This document shows, piece after piece, positions 26,146 to 36,469 of a stretch of 64,000 bases of DNA. The stretch lies in the NCBI GenBank assembly GCA_001683825.1, contig LXTR01000028.1, positions 19,949 to 83,948 on the forward strand, given 5' to 3'. Numbering within the stretch: the stretch's first letter is position 1; every line of letters starts with the position of its first letter. A program made the translations under genes and the position numbers. The stretch is from Flavobacteriaceae bacterium CP2B (GTDB lineage: Bacteria > Bacteroidota > Bacteroidia > Flavobacteriales > Flavobacteriaceae). Under the pieces are notes generated by a model. It was given only the letters and a program-made list of their open reading frames with translations. It had not been told where the DNA came from and searched no databases.

Positions 26146-27816
26146 ATGTGTGGAATTGTTTGTGCCTTTGATGTGAAGGAGCGTACGGAAACGCTAAGGC
26201 CTCAGTTGTTGGAAATGGCCAAAAAGGTGCGGCATCGCGGACCGGACTGGAGTGGGATTTATGCCGATGATCGTGCGATCCTGGCCCATGAGCGCCTGGC
26301 GATCGTAGATCCTGCCTCGGGGAAGCAGCCCTTGCTGAGCCCTGACGGGAAGCTGGTACTGGCGGCGAATGGGGAGATCTACAACCACCGGGAGTTGCGC
26401 AAGCAATTTGAAGGCCGCTATGCCTTCAGGACGGCCTCGGATTGCGAAGTAATCCTGGCCCTCTACCAGGAAAAAGGCCCGGCCTTCCTGGATGAAATGA
26501 ACGGTATATTTGGCTTTGCCATATACGACAGCGAGAAGGATACCTATTTTATCGCCCGCGACCATATGGGTATTATCCCCTTATATATTGGATGGGATAA
26601 GAACGGGACCTTCTACGTGGCTTCTGAATTAAAAGCCCTGGAGGGTACCTGTACCAAAATCCAATTATTCCCTCCGGGACATTACCTCCACAGTGAAGAA
26701 GGCGAGTTTAAGCGCTGGTACTCACGCGACTGGATGGAATACGATGCCGTAAAAGAGAACGAGACCAGCATAGATGCGATCCGGGACGCACTGGAAGCAG
26801 CAGTACACCGGCAGCTGATGTCCGACGTGCCTTATGGGGTGCTCTTGTCGGGCGGGCTCGACTCGTCCATAACCTCGGCTGTGGCCAAGAAGTATGCCCA
26901 GAAACGCATTGAATCGGATGATACCGCCGAAGCCTGGTGGCCCCGGTTGCACTCTTTTTCGGTAGGCTTGGAAGGCTCACCCGACCTGGCCGCGGCCCGC
27001 AAGGTGGCAGACCATATCGGGACCGTGCACCACGAGATCGTGTTTACCATACAGGAGGGGCTGGACGCGGTTAAGGATGTGATTTATAACCTGGAAACCT
27101 ATGATATTACCACCATCAGGGCGGCTACGCCTATGTACCTTATGGCCCGGGTGATCAAATCCATGGGCATCAAAATGGTGCTTTCGGGCGAAGGGGCCGA
27201 TGAACTGTTTGGCGGCTATTTGTACTTTCACAAAGCCCCGAACGCCAGGGAATTTCATGAAGAGACGGTCCGGAAACTGGACAAACTGCATATGTATGAT
27301 TGCCTTCGGGCCAACAAGGCCCTGGCTGCCTGGGGAATAGAAGGGCGGGTGCCCTTCCTGGACAAGGAGTTTATGGACGTGGCCATGCGCATTAACCCGG
27401 AAGACAAAATGATCAACGGGGAACGGATGGAAAAATGGGTGGTGCGAAAGGCCTTTGAATCCTATTTGCCCGAAAGTGTCACCTGGAGGCAAAAAGAACA
27501 GTTTTCGGACGGGGTGGGCTACAGCTGGATCGATACCCTGAAGGGGCTGGTTGCCAGCGAAGTAAGCGATGAACAATTGGCCAACGCCAAATTCCGGTTC
27601 CCTATCCAAACCCCGGCGACCAAGGAAGAATTTTATTACCGGGCCATATTTGAATCGCATTTCCCCAGTGATGCGGCAGCACTGAGCGTACCCCAGGAAC
27701 CCTCGGTGGCTTGCAGCACCAGGATCGCCCTGGAATGGGACGAGGCGTTCAAAAACATGAACGAGCCCTCGGGCAGGGCGGTGTCAAAGGTACACGCAGA
27801 CGCCTATGTGAAATAA
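26146..27816 (+). CDS. asnB: Asparagine synthase (glutamine-hydrolysing)
   Basis: A 556-residue enzyme, close to the 554 of E. coli AsnB. The start is fixed because Cys2 (MCGIVCAFD) becomes the N-terminal nucleophile of the glutaminase domain (residues 2-200, with NGEIYNHRELR and SDCEVILALY). The synthetase domain has the PP-loop LLSGGLDSS (about 232-240) and the SGEGADELFGGY motif. It makes asparagine from aspartate, ATP and glutamine in the cytosol. An inserted stretch rich in charged residues (QKRIESDDTAEAWWPRL) precedes the second strand, as in other Bacteroidota copies. It is followed by a strong terminator, so it is monocistronic. Confidence 0.95.
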   Translation: MCGIVCAFDVKERTETLRPQLLEMAKKVRHRGPDWSGIYADDRAILAHERLAIVDPASGKQPLLSPDGKLVLAANGEIYNHRELRKQFEGRYAFRTASDCEVILALYQEKGPAFLDEMNGIFGFAIYDSEKDTYFIARDHMGIIPLYIGWDKNGTFYVASELKALEGTCTKIQLFPPGHYLHSEEGEFKRWYSRDWMEYDAVKENETSIDAIRDALEAAVHRQLMSDVPYGVLLSGGLDSSITSAVAKKYAQKRIESDDTAEAWWPRLHSFSVGLEGSPDLAAARKVADHIGTVHHEIVFTIQEGLDAVKDVIYNLETYDITTIRAATPMYLMARVIKSMGIKMVLSGEGADELFGGYLYFHKAPNAREFHEETVRKLDKLHMYDCLRANKALAAWGIEGRVPFLDKEFMDVAMRINPEDKMINGERMEKWVVRKAFESYLPESVTWRQKEQFSDGVGYSWIDTLKGLVASEVSDEQLANAKFRFPIQTPATKEEFYYRAIFESHFPSDAAALSVPQEPSVACSTRIALEWDEAFKNMNEPSGRAVSKVHADAYVK

Positions 27817-27874
27817 ACCAGACCATGGGGCCGCATGGCTCCGCTTCCTGAACACGTGGAAACAGGAACCCCCG

Positions 27875-27900
27875 AAAAGCACCATCAGGATGGTGCTTTT
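27875..27900 (+). terminator. Intrinsic terminator after asnB
   Basis: Perfect 10-bp stem AAAAGCACCA (27875-27884) and TGGTGCTTTT (27891-27900), loop TCAGGA. It can act in both directions but only asnB reaches it from the left. Confidence 0.8.
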
Positions 27901-28076
27901 CTGCATTCAAAAGGACCCTTTCCCCGACCCTGGGCGCCGGCCGGGGTGGGGGCTGGCCCCCGGAGCCGCCCCGGCGTATTTTTCCACGCGGTTCCGGGGG
28001 TGTTTTTTTCACAATTCCTGTTGATAACTTGCTTACTTAAAAGAGGCCAAAATACTATATTTCATGGGCTATTGCT

Positions 28077-28084
28077 TATATTTG
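28077..28084 (+). promoter_or_regulatory. -7 promoter box of gyrB
   Basis: TATATTTG matches TAnnTTTG, 40 bp before the gyrB ATG. The expected -33 TTTG about 19-20 bp upstream is not evident, so only the -7 element is called. Confidence 0.45.
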
Positions 28085-28103
28085 TAGGATTGCAAAAAAA
28101 TGA

Positions 28104-30065
<1,962 letters not shown>

Positions 30066-30083
30066 GAATCACCGTTTCACAAC

Positions 30084-30114
30084 AAAAACCCCGACCGAAT
30101 GGCCGGGGTTTTTT
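30084..30114 (+). terminator. Intrinsic terminator after gyrB
   Basis: Stem AAAAACCCCG (30084-30093) with CGGGGTTTTT (30104-30113), loop ACCGAATGGC, followed by T. It lies 18 bp behind the gyrB stop and 24 bp before the next gene. Confidence 0.85.
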
Positions 30115-30137
30115 AGTTTTAGGCCAAAATCAGAAAA

Positions 30138-31151
30138 ATGAAGAAAATTCTTATAGTTTTCGCGATGGGGGCATCGGCGGTGCTCAGCGCACAATCCAAT
30201 GTGAATGAGCTTTTTGCCGCTGGCCTTGACGATGCCGAACGGTTTACCAACGACTACCTCGCCCCGGTTTCTGAAGGAGCTATCTACAGTATTGCCGGAG
30301 GCTGGTATAATACGGCCGATGCAAAGCCCCTGGGGGGGTTTGAGATCTCCATCATTGGCAACATGACTTCCTATAAAAACAAGGACGATAAAAAGGCCTT
30401 TGTATTGAACACGGCTGATTATGAGAACCTGCAGTTTGTGGACGGCAGTACCTCCAAACCGGTCTCCACCGCTTTGGGGGACATCCAGGGGGTCCGTGTC
30501 TTCGTCGAAGCCGAAATAGCCCCCGGGGTTACCTCAAGGGAAGAGTTTGAACTGCCCTCGGGACTGGCTTCAGAAGACATCAATTTTATCCCGTCGGGGT
30601 TTATACAGGCGAGTGTCGGACTTATCAAGGGAACGGAACTGAAGGCCCGTTTCCTCCCCAAGATCAATACCGATGAGGTGTCTATAGGCTTTTACGGGCT
30701 GGGCATACAGCATGAATTCACCAAGCACCTGCCGGCAGACAAAGTCCTCCCGGTAGCTATTTCTGGGGTGATTGGCTATACCCATTTGGACGGAACCTAT
30801 GATTTTACCGAGACCGGTATCGTAGACGGGGCCGATCAACGCCTGGACGTTGCCATCAATACCTGGATCTTCCAGGCCGTGGTTTCTACCCGCCTGCCCG
30901 TCATTAATTTTTATGGAGGGCTGGGGTACCTGAGTGGGAAGTCAGAAACCGACGTGCTGGGGACCTATACCGTAACCTCCGGACCTTTCCAGCAAAGCTA
31001 CCAGGATCCCTTCAGCCTGACCAGGAAGGCCAGTGGGGTGACCGCCAACATTGGGACCAAACTTAAGCTGGGATTCTTCAGGCTGCATGCTGATTACAGC
31101 ATTGCCGAATTTAACAACCTATCCGTCGGCCTGAACTTCGGGTTCCGTTAG
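30138..31151 (+). CDS. Outer-membrane beta-barrel protein (DUF6588-type)
   Basis: A 337-residue exported protein (signal peptide MKKILIVFAMGASAVLSAQ). Beginning with FAAGLDDAERFTNDYLAPVSEGAIYSIAGGWYNTA, it matches a Bacteroidota family annotated as DUF6588. Later strands alternate polar and apolar residues (LKARFLPKINTDEVSIGFYGLGIQHEF, INFYGGLGYLSG, VTANIGTKLKLGFFRLHADYSI) and it ends NLSVGLNFGFR, a normal outer-membrane closing strand. No function is known. It lies 24 bp behind the gyrB terminator with no room for a full promoter, so it may depend on read-through or on a promoter within the terminator region. Confidence 0.75.
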   Translation: MKKILIVFAMGASAVLSAQSNVNELFAAGLDDAERFTNDYLAPVSEGAIYSIAGGWYNTADAKPLGGFEISIIGNMTSYKNKDDKKAFVLNTADYENLQFVDGSTSKPVSTALGDIQGVRVFVEAEIAPGVTSREEFELPSGLASEDINFIPSGFIQASVGLIKGTELKARFLPKINTDEVSIGFYGLGIQHEFTKHLPADKVLPVAISGVIGYTHLDGTYDFTETGIVDGADQRLDVAINTWIFQAVVSTRLPVINFYGGLGYLSGKSETDVLGTYTVTSGPFQQSYQDPFSLTRKASGVTANIGTKLKLGFFRLHADYSIAEFNNLSVGLNFGFR

Positions 31152-31568
31152 GCACCCGGGGCCGCCTCTGAGACGGTATCACATACCAACCCAACCATAT
31201 GCTTGCCAAATGACCCGGGGCGCCTGCCGTTCCGGGTTGTTGGTTTCTTATGCTGCGGTTGGCCCGGACAAACAACCACCTATTCCGGGCCCCATAGCCC
31301 GCAGGGTCACAAGCGGCCCTGTAGGAACCATCCCACGGCACTGTATTTTTTACCGTATCCTGACAACGGATGGGGGGTCCGATCCGGCTTTATAACCGCC
31401 GGGCCGCTAAAGCGTGGGAAGGGCAGGCTATGCTTCCCGTGGGTAAGCTGCCCGGCCGTAAGCCCGGAGGGAGGACGTCCGGCCGGTGGCCGTTTGGGTG
31501 TGGTCAGCAAAAAAAAACAGCCCGCAAGGGTACGGGCTGTCTTCAGAAATATATGGAAAATTGGGGAC
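31152..31568 (+). other. G+C-rich gene-free gap with several hairpins
   Basis: No credible gene: the open frames here have no family look and run through a poly-A tract. Inverted repeats include CAGGG/CCCTG (about 31302-31323) and GGGAAG/CTTCCC (about 31416-31439). A block around 31349-31380 (TATCCTGACAACGG followed by GGGGGGT) faintly resembles the repeat units at 54943-55623. The right end is the terminator of the minus-strand lipoprotein gene. Confidence 0.5.
31509..31540 (-). terminator. Intrinsic terminator of the lipocalin-like lipoprotein gene
   Basis: Stem ACAGCCCG (31517-31524) with CGGGCTGT (31533-31540). On the minus strand it is followed by nine T (31517-31509), 28 bp beyond the stop of the gene at 31569. 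Confidence 0.85.
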
Positions 31569-31940
31569 TTACTCTCGTGTGGCCAGCACAACGCCTTTTT
31601 CATCTTCAAGGGTTACCCCGTCGGGGCCCTCTTTCATGCGTACGACGGCTGGGGGCATATCGGTACCCGGGTAGGAAATCGTATACAGGTCTCCGTTCCG
31701 TTCCCATTTGTAATCGGTTTTAAATGCCAGTGAATTTCCTTCGTACCGGTGGTAGCGCCCTAGGTAGACATCATTGAAGATCCACTCCTTGCGCAGGCTT
31801 ATTTTTTCGGTACTGCTCAGGGTATTTACCTCCGTTTTGTACCAAATCCCGATCACGGGATCGTTATTTTCGGGTATCCTCGAACAGTTGCTGGCAAAGA
31901 TGATCGCCAATATGGCTACCAAAGAAAATACTCTTTTCAT
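31569..31940 (-). CDS. Small lipocalin-like lipoprotein
   Basis: A 123-residue protein with a lipoprotein-like signal (MKRVFSLVAILAIIFASNCS, Cys19). The mature part begins NDPVIGIWYKTEV, the GxW start of lipocalin-like domains, and continues in short beta strands (LRKEWIFNDVYLGRYHRYEG, KWERNGDLYTISY, VVRMKEGPDGVTLEDEKG). Such proteins bind small hydrophobic ligands or are structural; nothing more specific can be said. It has its own terminator and diverges from mdh across a 256-bp gap. Confidence 0.7.
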   Translation of the reverse strand: MKRVFSLVAILAIIFASNCSRIPENNDPVIGIWYKTEVNTLSSTEKISLRKEWIFNDVYLGRYHRYEGNSLAFKTDYKWERNGDLYTISYPGTDMPPAVVRMKEGPDGVTLEDEKGVVLATRE

Positions 31941-32151
31941 GGGCGTAGGTCAGATTTGGGATTTGGGTACATGGTTAACGTCCGCTTGGGTTGATCTATT
32001 GTGTCAAATCGACATACTGCATCCCTGGTGGCGGATTCTTCGTTAAAACGCTTTTTTCTTTAACATTTAGACCTTTTCAACCCCTTTTCCGGACCGGTGG
32101 GAAAGGAGATACATATTCGCGCCGGTCCGCAGGATTCTGTTAAAAAATCAG

Positions 32152-32159
32152 TACTTTTG
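32152..32159 (+). promoter_or_regulatory. -7 promoter box of mdh
   Basis: TACTTTTG matches TAnnTTTG. It lies 37 bp before the mdh ATG, a leader of about 30 nt. No clear -33 TTTG at the right distance. Confidence 0.4.
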
Positions 32160-32196
32160 GGCGAGTAGAATGTAAACCTAATTAAACACAGAACAC

Positions 32197-33123
32197 ATGA
32201 AAGTTACCATCGTTGGGGCCGGTGCGGTAGGCGCCAGTTGTGCAGAATACATAGCGATCAAGGATTTCGCAGCAGAAGTAGTGCTGCTAGACATTAAGGA
32301 GGGGGTAGCCGAAGGCAAGGCCATGGACCTGATGCAAACCGCATCCCTGAACAGTTTTGATACCAAGATTGTAGGCACCACCAGTGATTATTCCAGGACC
32401 GCCGGCAGTGATGTAGCGGTGATTACCTCTGGCATACCCCGTAAACCCGGGATGACCCGGGAGGAATTGATAGGGATTAACGCAGGGATTGTCCGCGAGG
32501 TGGCTTCCAACCTCCTGAAGCATTCTCCCGGGGTGACCCTCATCGTGGTGAGCAACCCTATGGATACCATGACCTACCTGGTCCATAAAACCACAGGGCT
32601 TCCCAAGAACAGGATTATTGGTATGGGTGGGGCCCTGGATAGCGCCCGTTTTAAATACCGCCTTGCCGAAGCGCTGGGGGCGCCCATCTCGGATGTGGAT
32701 GGAATGGTGATCGGCGGACACAGTGATACCGGCATGGTACCCCTGACCCGGCACGCTACCAGGAACAGTGTCAAGGTTTCCGAGTTTCTATCTGCAGACC
32801 GGCTCACGCAGGTCGCCGAAGATACCAAGGTGGGTGGGGCCACCCTTACCAAATTGCTGGGTACCAGCGCGTGGTATGCCCCCGGGGCCGCGGTTTCGGC
32901 CCTGGTACAGGCCATTGCCTGCGACCAGAAGAAGCTCTTCCCCTGTTCCGCTTTCCTGGACGGGGAATACGGCCTGAAGGATATTTGTATAGGGGTCCCT
33001 GTACTCCTTGGTAAGGACGGGATAGAAAAAATTGTAAGCATTGAACTGGACGCAGCTGAAAAGGCTAAAATGAAGGAAAGTGCCGAAGGGGTCCGCAAAG
33101 TAAACGACTTGTTGCAGCTGTAA
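32197..33123 (+). CDS. mdh: Malate dehydrogenase (LDH-like type)
   Basis: A 308-residue NAD-dependent enzyme of the TCA cycle interconverting malate and oxaloacetate. The Rossmann fold starts VTIVGAGAVGASCAEYIA with NAD-selecting Asp in VVLLDIKEG. The substrate loop is GIPRKPGMTREEL (Arg pair), followed by NPMDTMTYLV and the catalytic GGHSDTGMVP (His near 175). Length and motifs are those of the homotetrameric, lactate-dehydrogenase-like MDH common in Bacteroidota. Gly/Ala in the first loop and Arg in the mobile loop support malate and not lactate. It is monocistronic, closed by a terminator. Confidence 0.93.
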   Translation: MKVTIVGAGAVGASCAEYIAIKDFAAEVVLLDIKEGVAEGKAMDLMQTASLNSFDTKIVGTTSDYSRTAGSDVAVITSGIPRKPGMTREELIGINAGIVREVASNLLKHSPGVTLIVVSNPMDTMTYLVHKTTGLPKNRIIGMGGALDSARFKYRLAEALGAPISDVDGMVIGGHSDTGMVPLTRHATRNSVKVSEFLSADRLTQVAEDTKVGGATLTKLLGTSAWYAPGAAVSALVQAIACDQKKLFPCSAFLDGEYGLKDICIGVPVLLGKDGIEKIVSIELDAAEKAKMKESAEGVRKVNDLLQL

Positions 33124-33154
33124 GCCGGAGTACTTTTATCCGTATCATACGATG

Positions 33155-33185
33155 AAACCAGGGGTCGTAATTACCCCTGGTTTTT
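33155..33185 (+). terminator. Intrinsic terminator after mdh
   Basis: Perfect 11-bp stem AAACCAGGGGT (33155-33165) with ACCCCTGGTTT (33173-33183), then T to 33185. Confidence 0.88.
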
Positions 33186-33353
33186 CTTTGTAACCCCCGT
33201 ACGGTCTGCCTGGCGATGCAAACCTGCAGCTGGTTCCCGGGAGCGGTGATTTGGGGTAGCTGTTAATTTGAATACTGGATATCAGCTAGTTGCATTCGGA
33301 ATTATAACCGTGGCACCCAATTTGGGAATGAGGGCACAAGCACCATAAATAAA

Positions 33354-33384
33354 TTGTCAATTCCTAGTGTAAATCATATATTTG
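33354..33384 (+). promoter_or_regulatory. Bacteroidota-type promoter of secDF
   Basis: TTG at 33354-33356 and TATATTTG at 33377-33384, 20 bp apart, form one of the best promoter matches in the window. The transcript should start near 33390, leaving a leader of about 38 nt. Confidence 0.65.
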
Positions 33385-33427
33385 CACGCTATTCACCAAC
33401 ACCATCTAATCAATAATAGAGAGACCC

Positions 33428-36394
33428 ATGCAGAATACAGGACTGATAAAGCTTTTTGCCTTTTTGTTCGGGATTGTGAGTATTTATCAACTTTCCTATA
33501 CCTTCATCACCAGTAAGGTAGAAAATGAGGCCGAAAATTACGCGGCAGCCAATATCCCGCCCACAGAGGAAGACTACGTTGCAAAAAGGGAAGCCGTTGA
33601 AGCCAGGTACCTGGATTCTATTGGCTCTCAGCCCATCCTCGGGTTCACCAGCTATGACGAAGCCAAGAAAAAGGAGCTGAACAAGGGCCTCGACTTAAAA
33701 GGGGGGATCAATGTCACCCTCCAGATTTCCGTAAAGGACATCCTGAAAGGCCTGGCCGATAACACCAAAAACCCGGTGTTCAACAAAGCCCTGGCCGATG
33801 CCGATACAGCCTCCAAAAGCAGTGATGACACCTATCTGAACCTTTTCTTTGATGCCTTTGATAATATTAAAGGGGATACCAGGCTGGCGTCGCCAGACAT
33901 TTTTGCCAACAAGGGACTGAGTGACGAGATCAATTTCCAGATGGGGGATGAAGAGGTAAAGCCCATTATCCGAAGGAAGATAGACGAGTCCATCATTTCC
34001 GCCTTTGAAGTGCTGCGCGAGCGTATTGACGGGTTTGGAGTAACACAGCCCAACATCCAGCGCGAAGGTACCTCAGGGCGTATCCTGGTGGAGTTGCCGG
34101 GTGCCCGCGACATCGCCCGGGCCCAGGACCTGCTGTCCAGTACCGCCCAATTGGAATTTTGGCAAACCTATGAACCCGGGAACCAGGCCCTGATCAACTT
34201 CTTTATCCAGGCCAATGAACGTTTGAGGACCATTGTCGGCGATACGGCAGAAGTTGTTGAAAAAGAATCCTCGGAAATAGATTCCCTCCTGTCTGATGTA
34301 GCACAGGATACCCTGGATTTGGCCAGCGAACGCAACCCCCTCTTCGAAAAATTGCAGCTGAATGGCCCCGGTTTTGCCATTGGGGTGGCCGCTATCAAAG
34401 ATACGGCCACGGTAGGAGCCTGGTTACGCATGCCTGAGGTCCGCCGTTTGTTGCCCGCGGAAGTACAATTCACCAAATTCCTCTGGGAACGCCCTTCCCA
34501 GGACTCCGAGGTTGCGGCCCTGTACGCGCTTAAATCCAATCGCGACGGCGTGCCCAGGATCAGCGGGGACGTGGTAAGCGATGCCCGGGCACAATTCGAC
34601 CAGTTCAACCGCCCTGCAGTGGGAATGGATATGAACGTGAGGGGTGCCAAGGAATGGGAAGAACTAACCAACGAAGCCAACCTGAACAATACAGGCATCG
34701 CCATAGTACTTGACAATAAAGTGTACACCGCGCCGGGGGTCTCCCAGGTGGGGGGCATCTCCGGGGGAAGTTCGGAGATTACAGGAACTTTTACGGTCAA
34801 CGAGACCAAGGACATTGCCAATGTGCTGCGGGCGGGTAAATTACCCGCCTCCGCAGAGATCATTGATTCTTTTGTCGTAGGGCCTTCCCTTGGGCAACAG
34901 GCTATAGACAGCGGCTTTATGTCGTTCATGATCGCCATGATCGTGGTCCTGGTATGGATGTTCCTGTATTATGGGAAAGCAGGCTTGTTTGCCGACGTGG
35001 CCCTGGTGTTCAACATCGTGCTTATTTTCGGGGTATTGTCCAGCCTTGGCGCTGTGCTTACCCTGCCGGGGATCGCGGGTATCGTACTGACCATAGGGAT
35101 GTCTGTTGACGCCAACGTACTGATCTTTGAGCGGGTGAAGGAAGAACTGGCTCGGGGCAAGGGCAAAGGCCAGGCGGTAGCCGATGGTTTTAACAACGCG
35201 CTTTCGTCTATTTTGGATGCCAACATTACAACGGGCCTCACCGCCCTGATCCTGCTGGTGTTTGGTTCCGGACCTATCAAAGGTTTTGCCACCACCCTGA
35301 TCATCGGTATCCTTACCTCCCTCTTTACGGCGATCTTTATTACCAGGCTTTTGGTAGACTGGTACCTCTCCGGGAAGGGGCGAACCCTTGATTTTACAAC
35401 CAAGATCACCAAAAACCTGTTCCGGAACCTCAATATCAATTTCCTGGGCAAACGCAAGGTTGCCTATATTGTTTCGGGCATTGCTGTTACAGTTGGGGTT
35501 TTCTCCCTGTTTACCAAAGGCCTGGACCAGGGGGTCGATTTTGTCGGGGGGCGCAACTACCAGATTCGTTTTGTGCACCCGGTAAACCCTTCGGAGATTA
35601 CCAGTGACCTTACCGCAACCCTGGGGAGTGCCACGGCCAAAACCTATGGGGATGCCAACCAGATCATGCTGACCACCAATTATAAAGTGGACGTGGAAGG
35701 GACCGAAGTAGATGAGGAAATCCTGGATATCCTGTATAATTCCCTCCAAAAATACCTGCCCGATGGTGCTACCTATGAGGATTTTATCCCAGGGGGTACC
35801 AACGAGGACGTAGGGGTGTTAAAGTACCGTAAAGTAGGGCCTACCATCGCGGACGACATCAAGAAAAATGCCGTATGGGCGGTCATCGGATCCCTGGCAG
35901 TCGTATTCCTGTACATCCTGCTACGGTTCCGTAAATGGCAATTTTCACTGGGGGCAGTAGTGGCCGTCTTCCACGACGTGGTTTTGGTACTGGGTATTTT
36001 TTCACTCACCAGCAAGCTGATGCCTTTTAGCATGGAAATTGACCAGGCGTTTATCGCAGCCATCCTGACGGTGATAGGGTACTCCCTGAACGACACGGTG
36101 GTGGTATTTGACCGGATACGGGAAATTATCGCGGAAAAGGGTTGGAGTGCCGGTGACAATACCAACCTGGCCCTCAACAGCACGCTGAGCCGTACGCTGA
36201 ATACCTCCCTCACTACCCTGGTGGTGCTACTTTCCATCTTTGTCTTCGGAGGGGAATCGCTCAGGGGATTCATGTTCGCCATGATCGTAGGGGTGATCGT
36301 AGGTACCTACTCCTCGGTATTCATCGCTACCCCCGTCATGTTCGATACGCTGAAAAAATCGGTACAGCAGGGCAAGGAGTCAATCAAGGCATAG
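33428..36394 (+). CDS. secDF: Fused protein-export membrane protein SecDF
   Basis: A 988-residue fusion of SecD and SecF, which use the proton gradient to complete Sec-dependent export at the inner membrane. The SecD half has one N-terminal helix, then the signature GLDLKGGINVTLQI (near 91), the large P1 domain (DGFGVTQPNIQREG...ILVELPGA), and a six-helix RND block with AGIVLTIGMSVDANVLIFERVKEE. The SecF half starts near 670 with KRKVAYIVSG, includes LDQGVDFVGGRNYQIRF, and has YSLNDTVVVFDRIREI as its conserved helix. About 12 membrane segments total. Fused SecDF is normal in Bacteroidota. It has its own promoter and terminator. Confidence 0.95.
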   Translation: MQNTGLIKLFAFLFGIVSIYQLSYTFITSKVENEAENYAAANIPPTEEDYVAKREAVEARYLDSIGSQPILGFTSYDEAKKKELNKGLDLKGGINVTLQISVKDILKGLADNTKNPVFNKALADADTASKSSDDTYLNLFFDAFDNIKGDTRLASPDIFANKGLSDEINFQMGDEEVKPIIRRKIDESIISAFEVLRERIDGFGVTQPNIQREGTSGRILVELPGARDIARAQDLLSSTAQLEFWQTYEPGNQALINFFIQANERLRTIVGDTAEVVEKESSEIDSLLSDVAQDTLDLASERNPLFEKLQLNGPGFAIGVAAIKDTATVGAWLRMPEVRRLLPAEVQFTKFLWERPSQDSEVAALYALKSNRDGVPRISGDVVSDARAQFDQFNRPAVGMDMNVRGAKEWEELTNEANLNNTGIAIVLDNKVYTAPGVSQVGGISGGSSEITGTFTVNETKDIANVLRAGKLPASAEIIDSFVVGPSLGQQAIDSGFMSFMIAMIVVLVWMFLYYGKAGLFADVALVFNIVLIFGVLSSLGAVLTLPGIAGIVLTIGMSVDANVLIFERVKEELARGKGKGQAVADGFNNALSSILDANITTGLTALILLVFGSGPIKGFATTLIIGILTSLFTAIFITRLLVDWYLSGKGRTLDFTTKITKNLFRNLNINFLGKRKVAYIVSGIAVTVGVFSLFTKGLDQGVDFVGGRNYQIRFVHPVNPSEITSDLTATLGSATAKTYGDANQIMLTTNYKVDVEGTEVDEEILDILYNSLQKYLPDGATYEDFIPGGTNEDVGVLKYRKVGPTIADDIKKNAVWAVIGSLAVVFLYILLRFRKWQFSLGAVVAVFHDVVLVLGIFSLTSKLMPFSMEIDQAFIAAILTVIGYSLNDTVVVFDRIREIIAEKGWSAGDNTNLALNSTLSRTLNTSLTTLVVLLSIFVFGGESLRGFMFAMIVGVIVGTYSSVFIATPVMFDTLKKSVQQGKESIKA

Positions 36395-36414
36395 GCCTTA
36401 ATTGCATACGTCAT

Positions 36415-36456
36415 AATGGATCGCAGGGGGAAACCCACTAGCGATCCATTTTTTTT
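36415..36456 (+). terminator. Intrinsic terminator after secDF
   Basis: Perfect 10-bp stem AATGGATCGC (36415-36424) and GCGATCCATT (36441-36450), followed by a T-run to 36456. It also lies in front of the stop of the converging ABC gene and may serve both. Confidence 0.85.
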
Positions 36457-36469
36457 AGGTTGTAGGAGG

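Larger units (their letters stand above)
33124..33427 (+). other. Gene-free gap mdh-secDF
   Basis: Holds the mdh terminator (33155-33185) and the secDF promoter (33354-33384). In the 170 bp between them I see no gene; there is an AGCTG...CAGCT-like dyad around 33227-33262 of uncertain meaning. Confidence 0.6.

Noticed and set aside
31203..31733. 176-codon plus-strand frame in the gap after the DUF6588 gene
   Set aside because: It reads through the poly-A of a terminator (giving KKK) and over the antisense of the lipocalin-like gene, with no family resemblance.
34841..35749. 302-codon frame antisense to secDF
   Set aside because: A shadow of the high-G+C secDF frame; Gly/His/Gln-rich and without domains, while secDF is unmistakable on the other strand.
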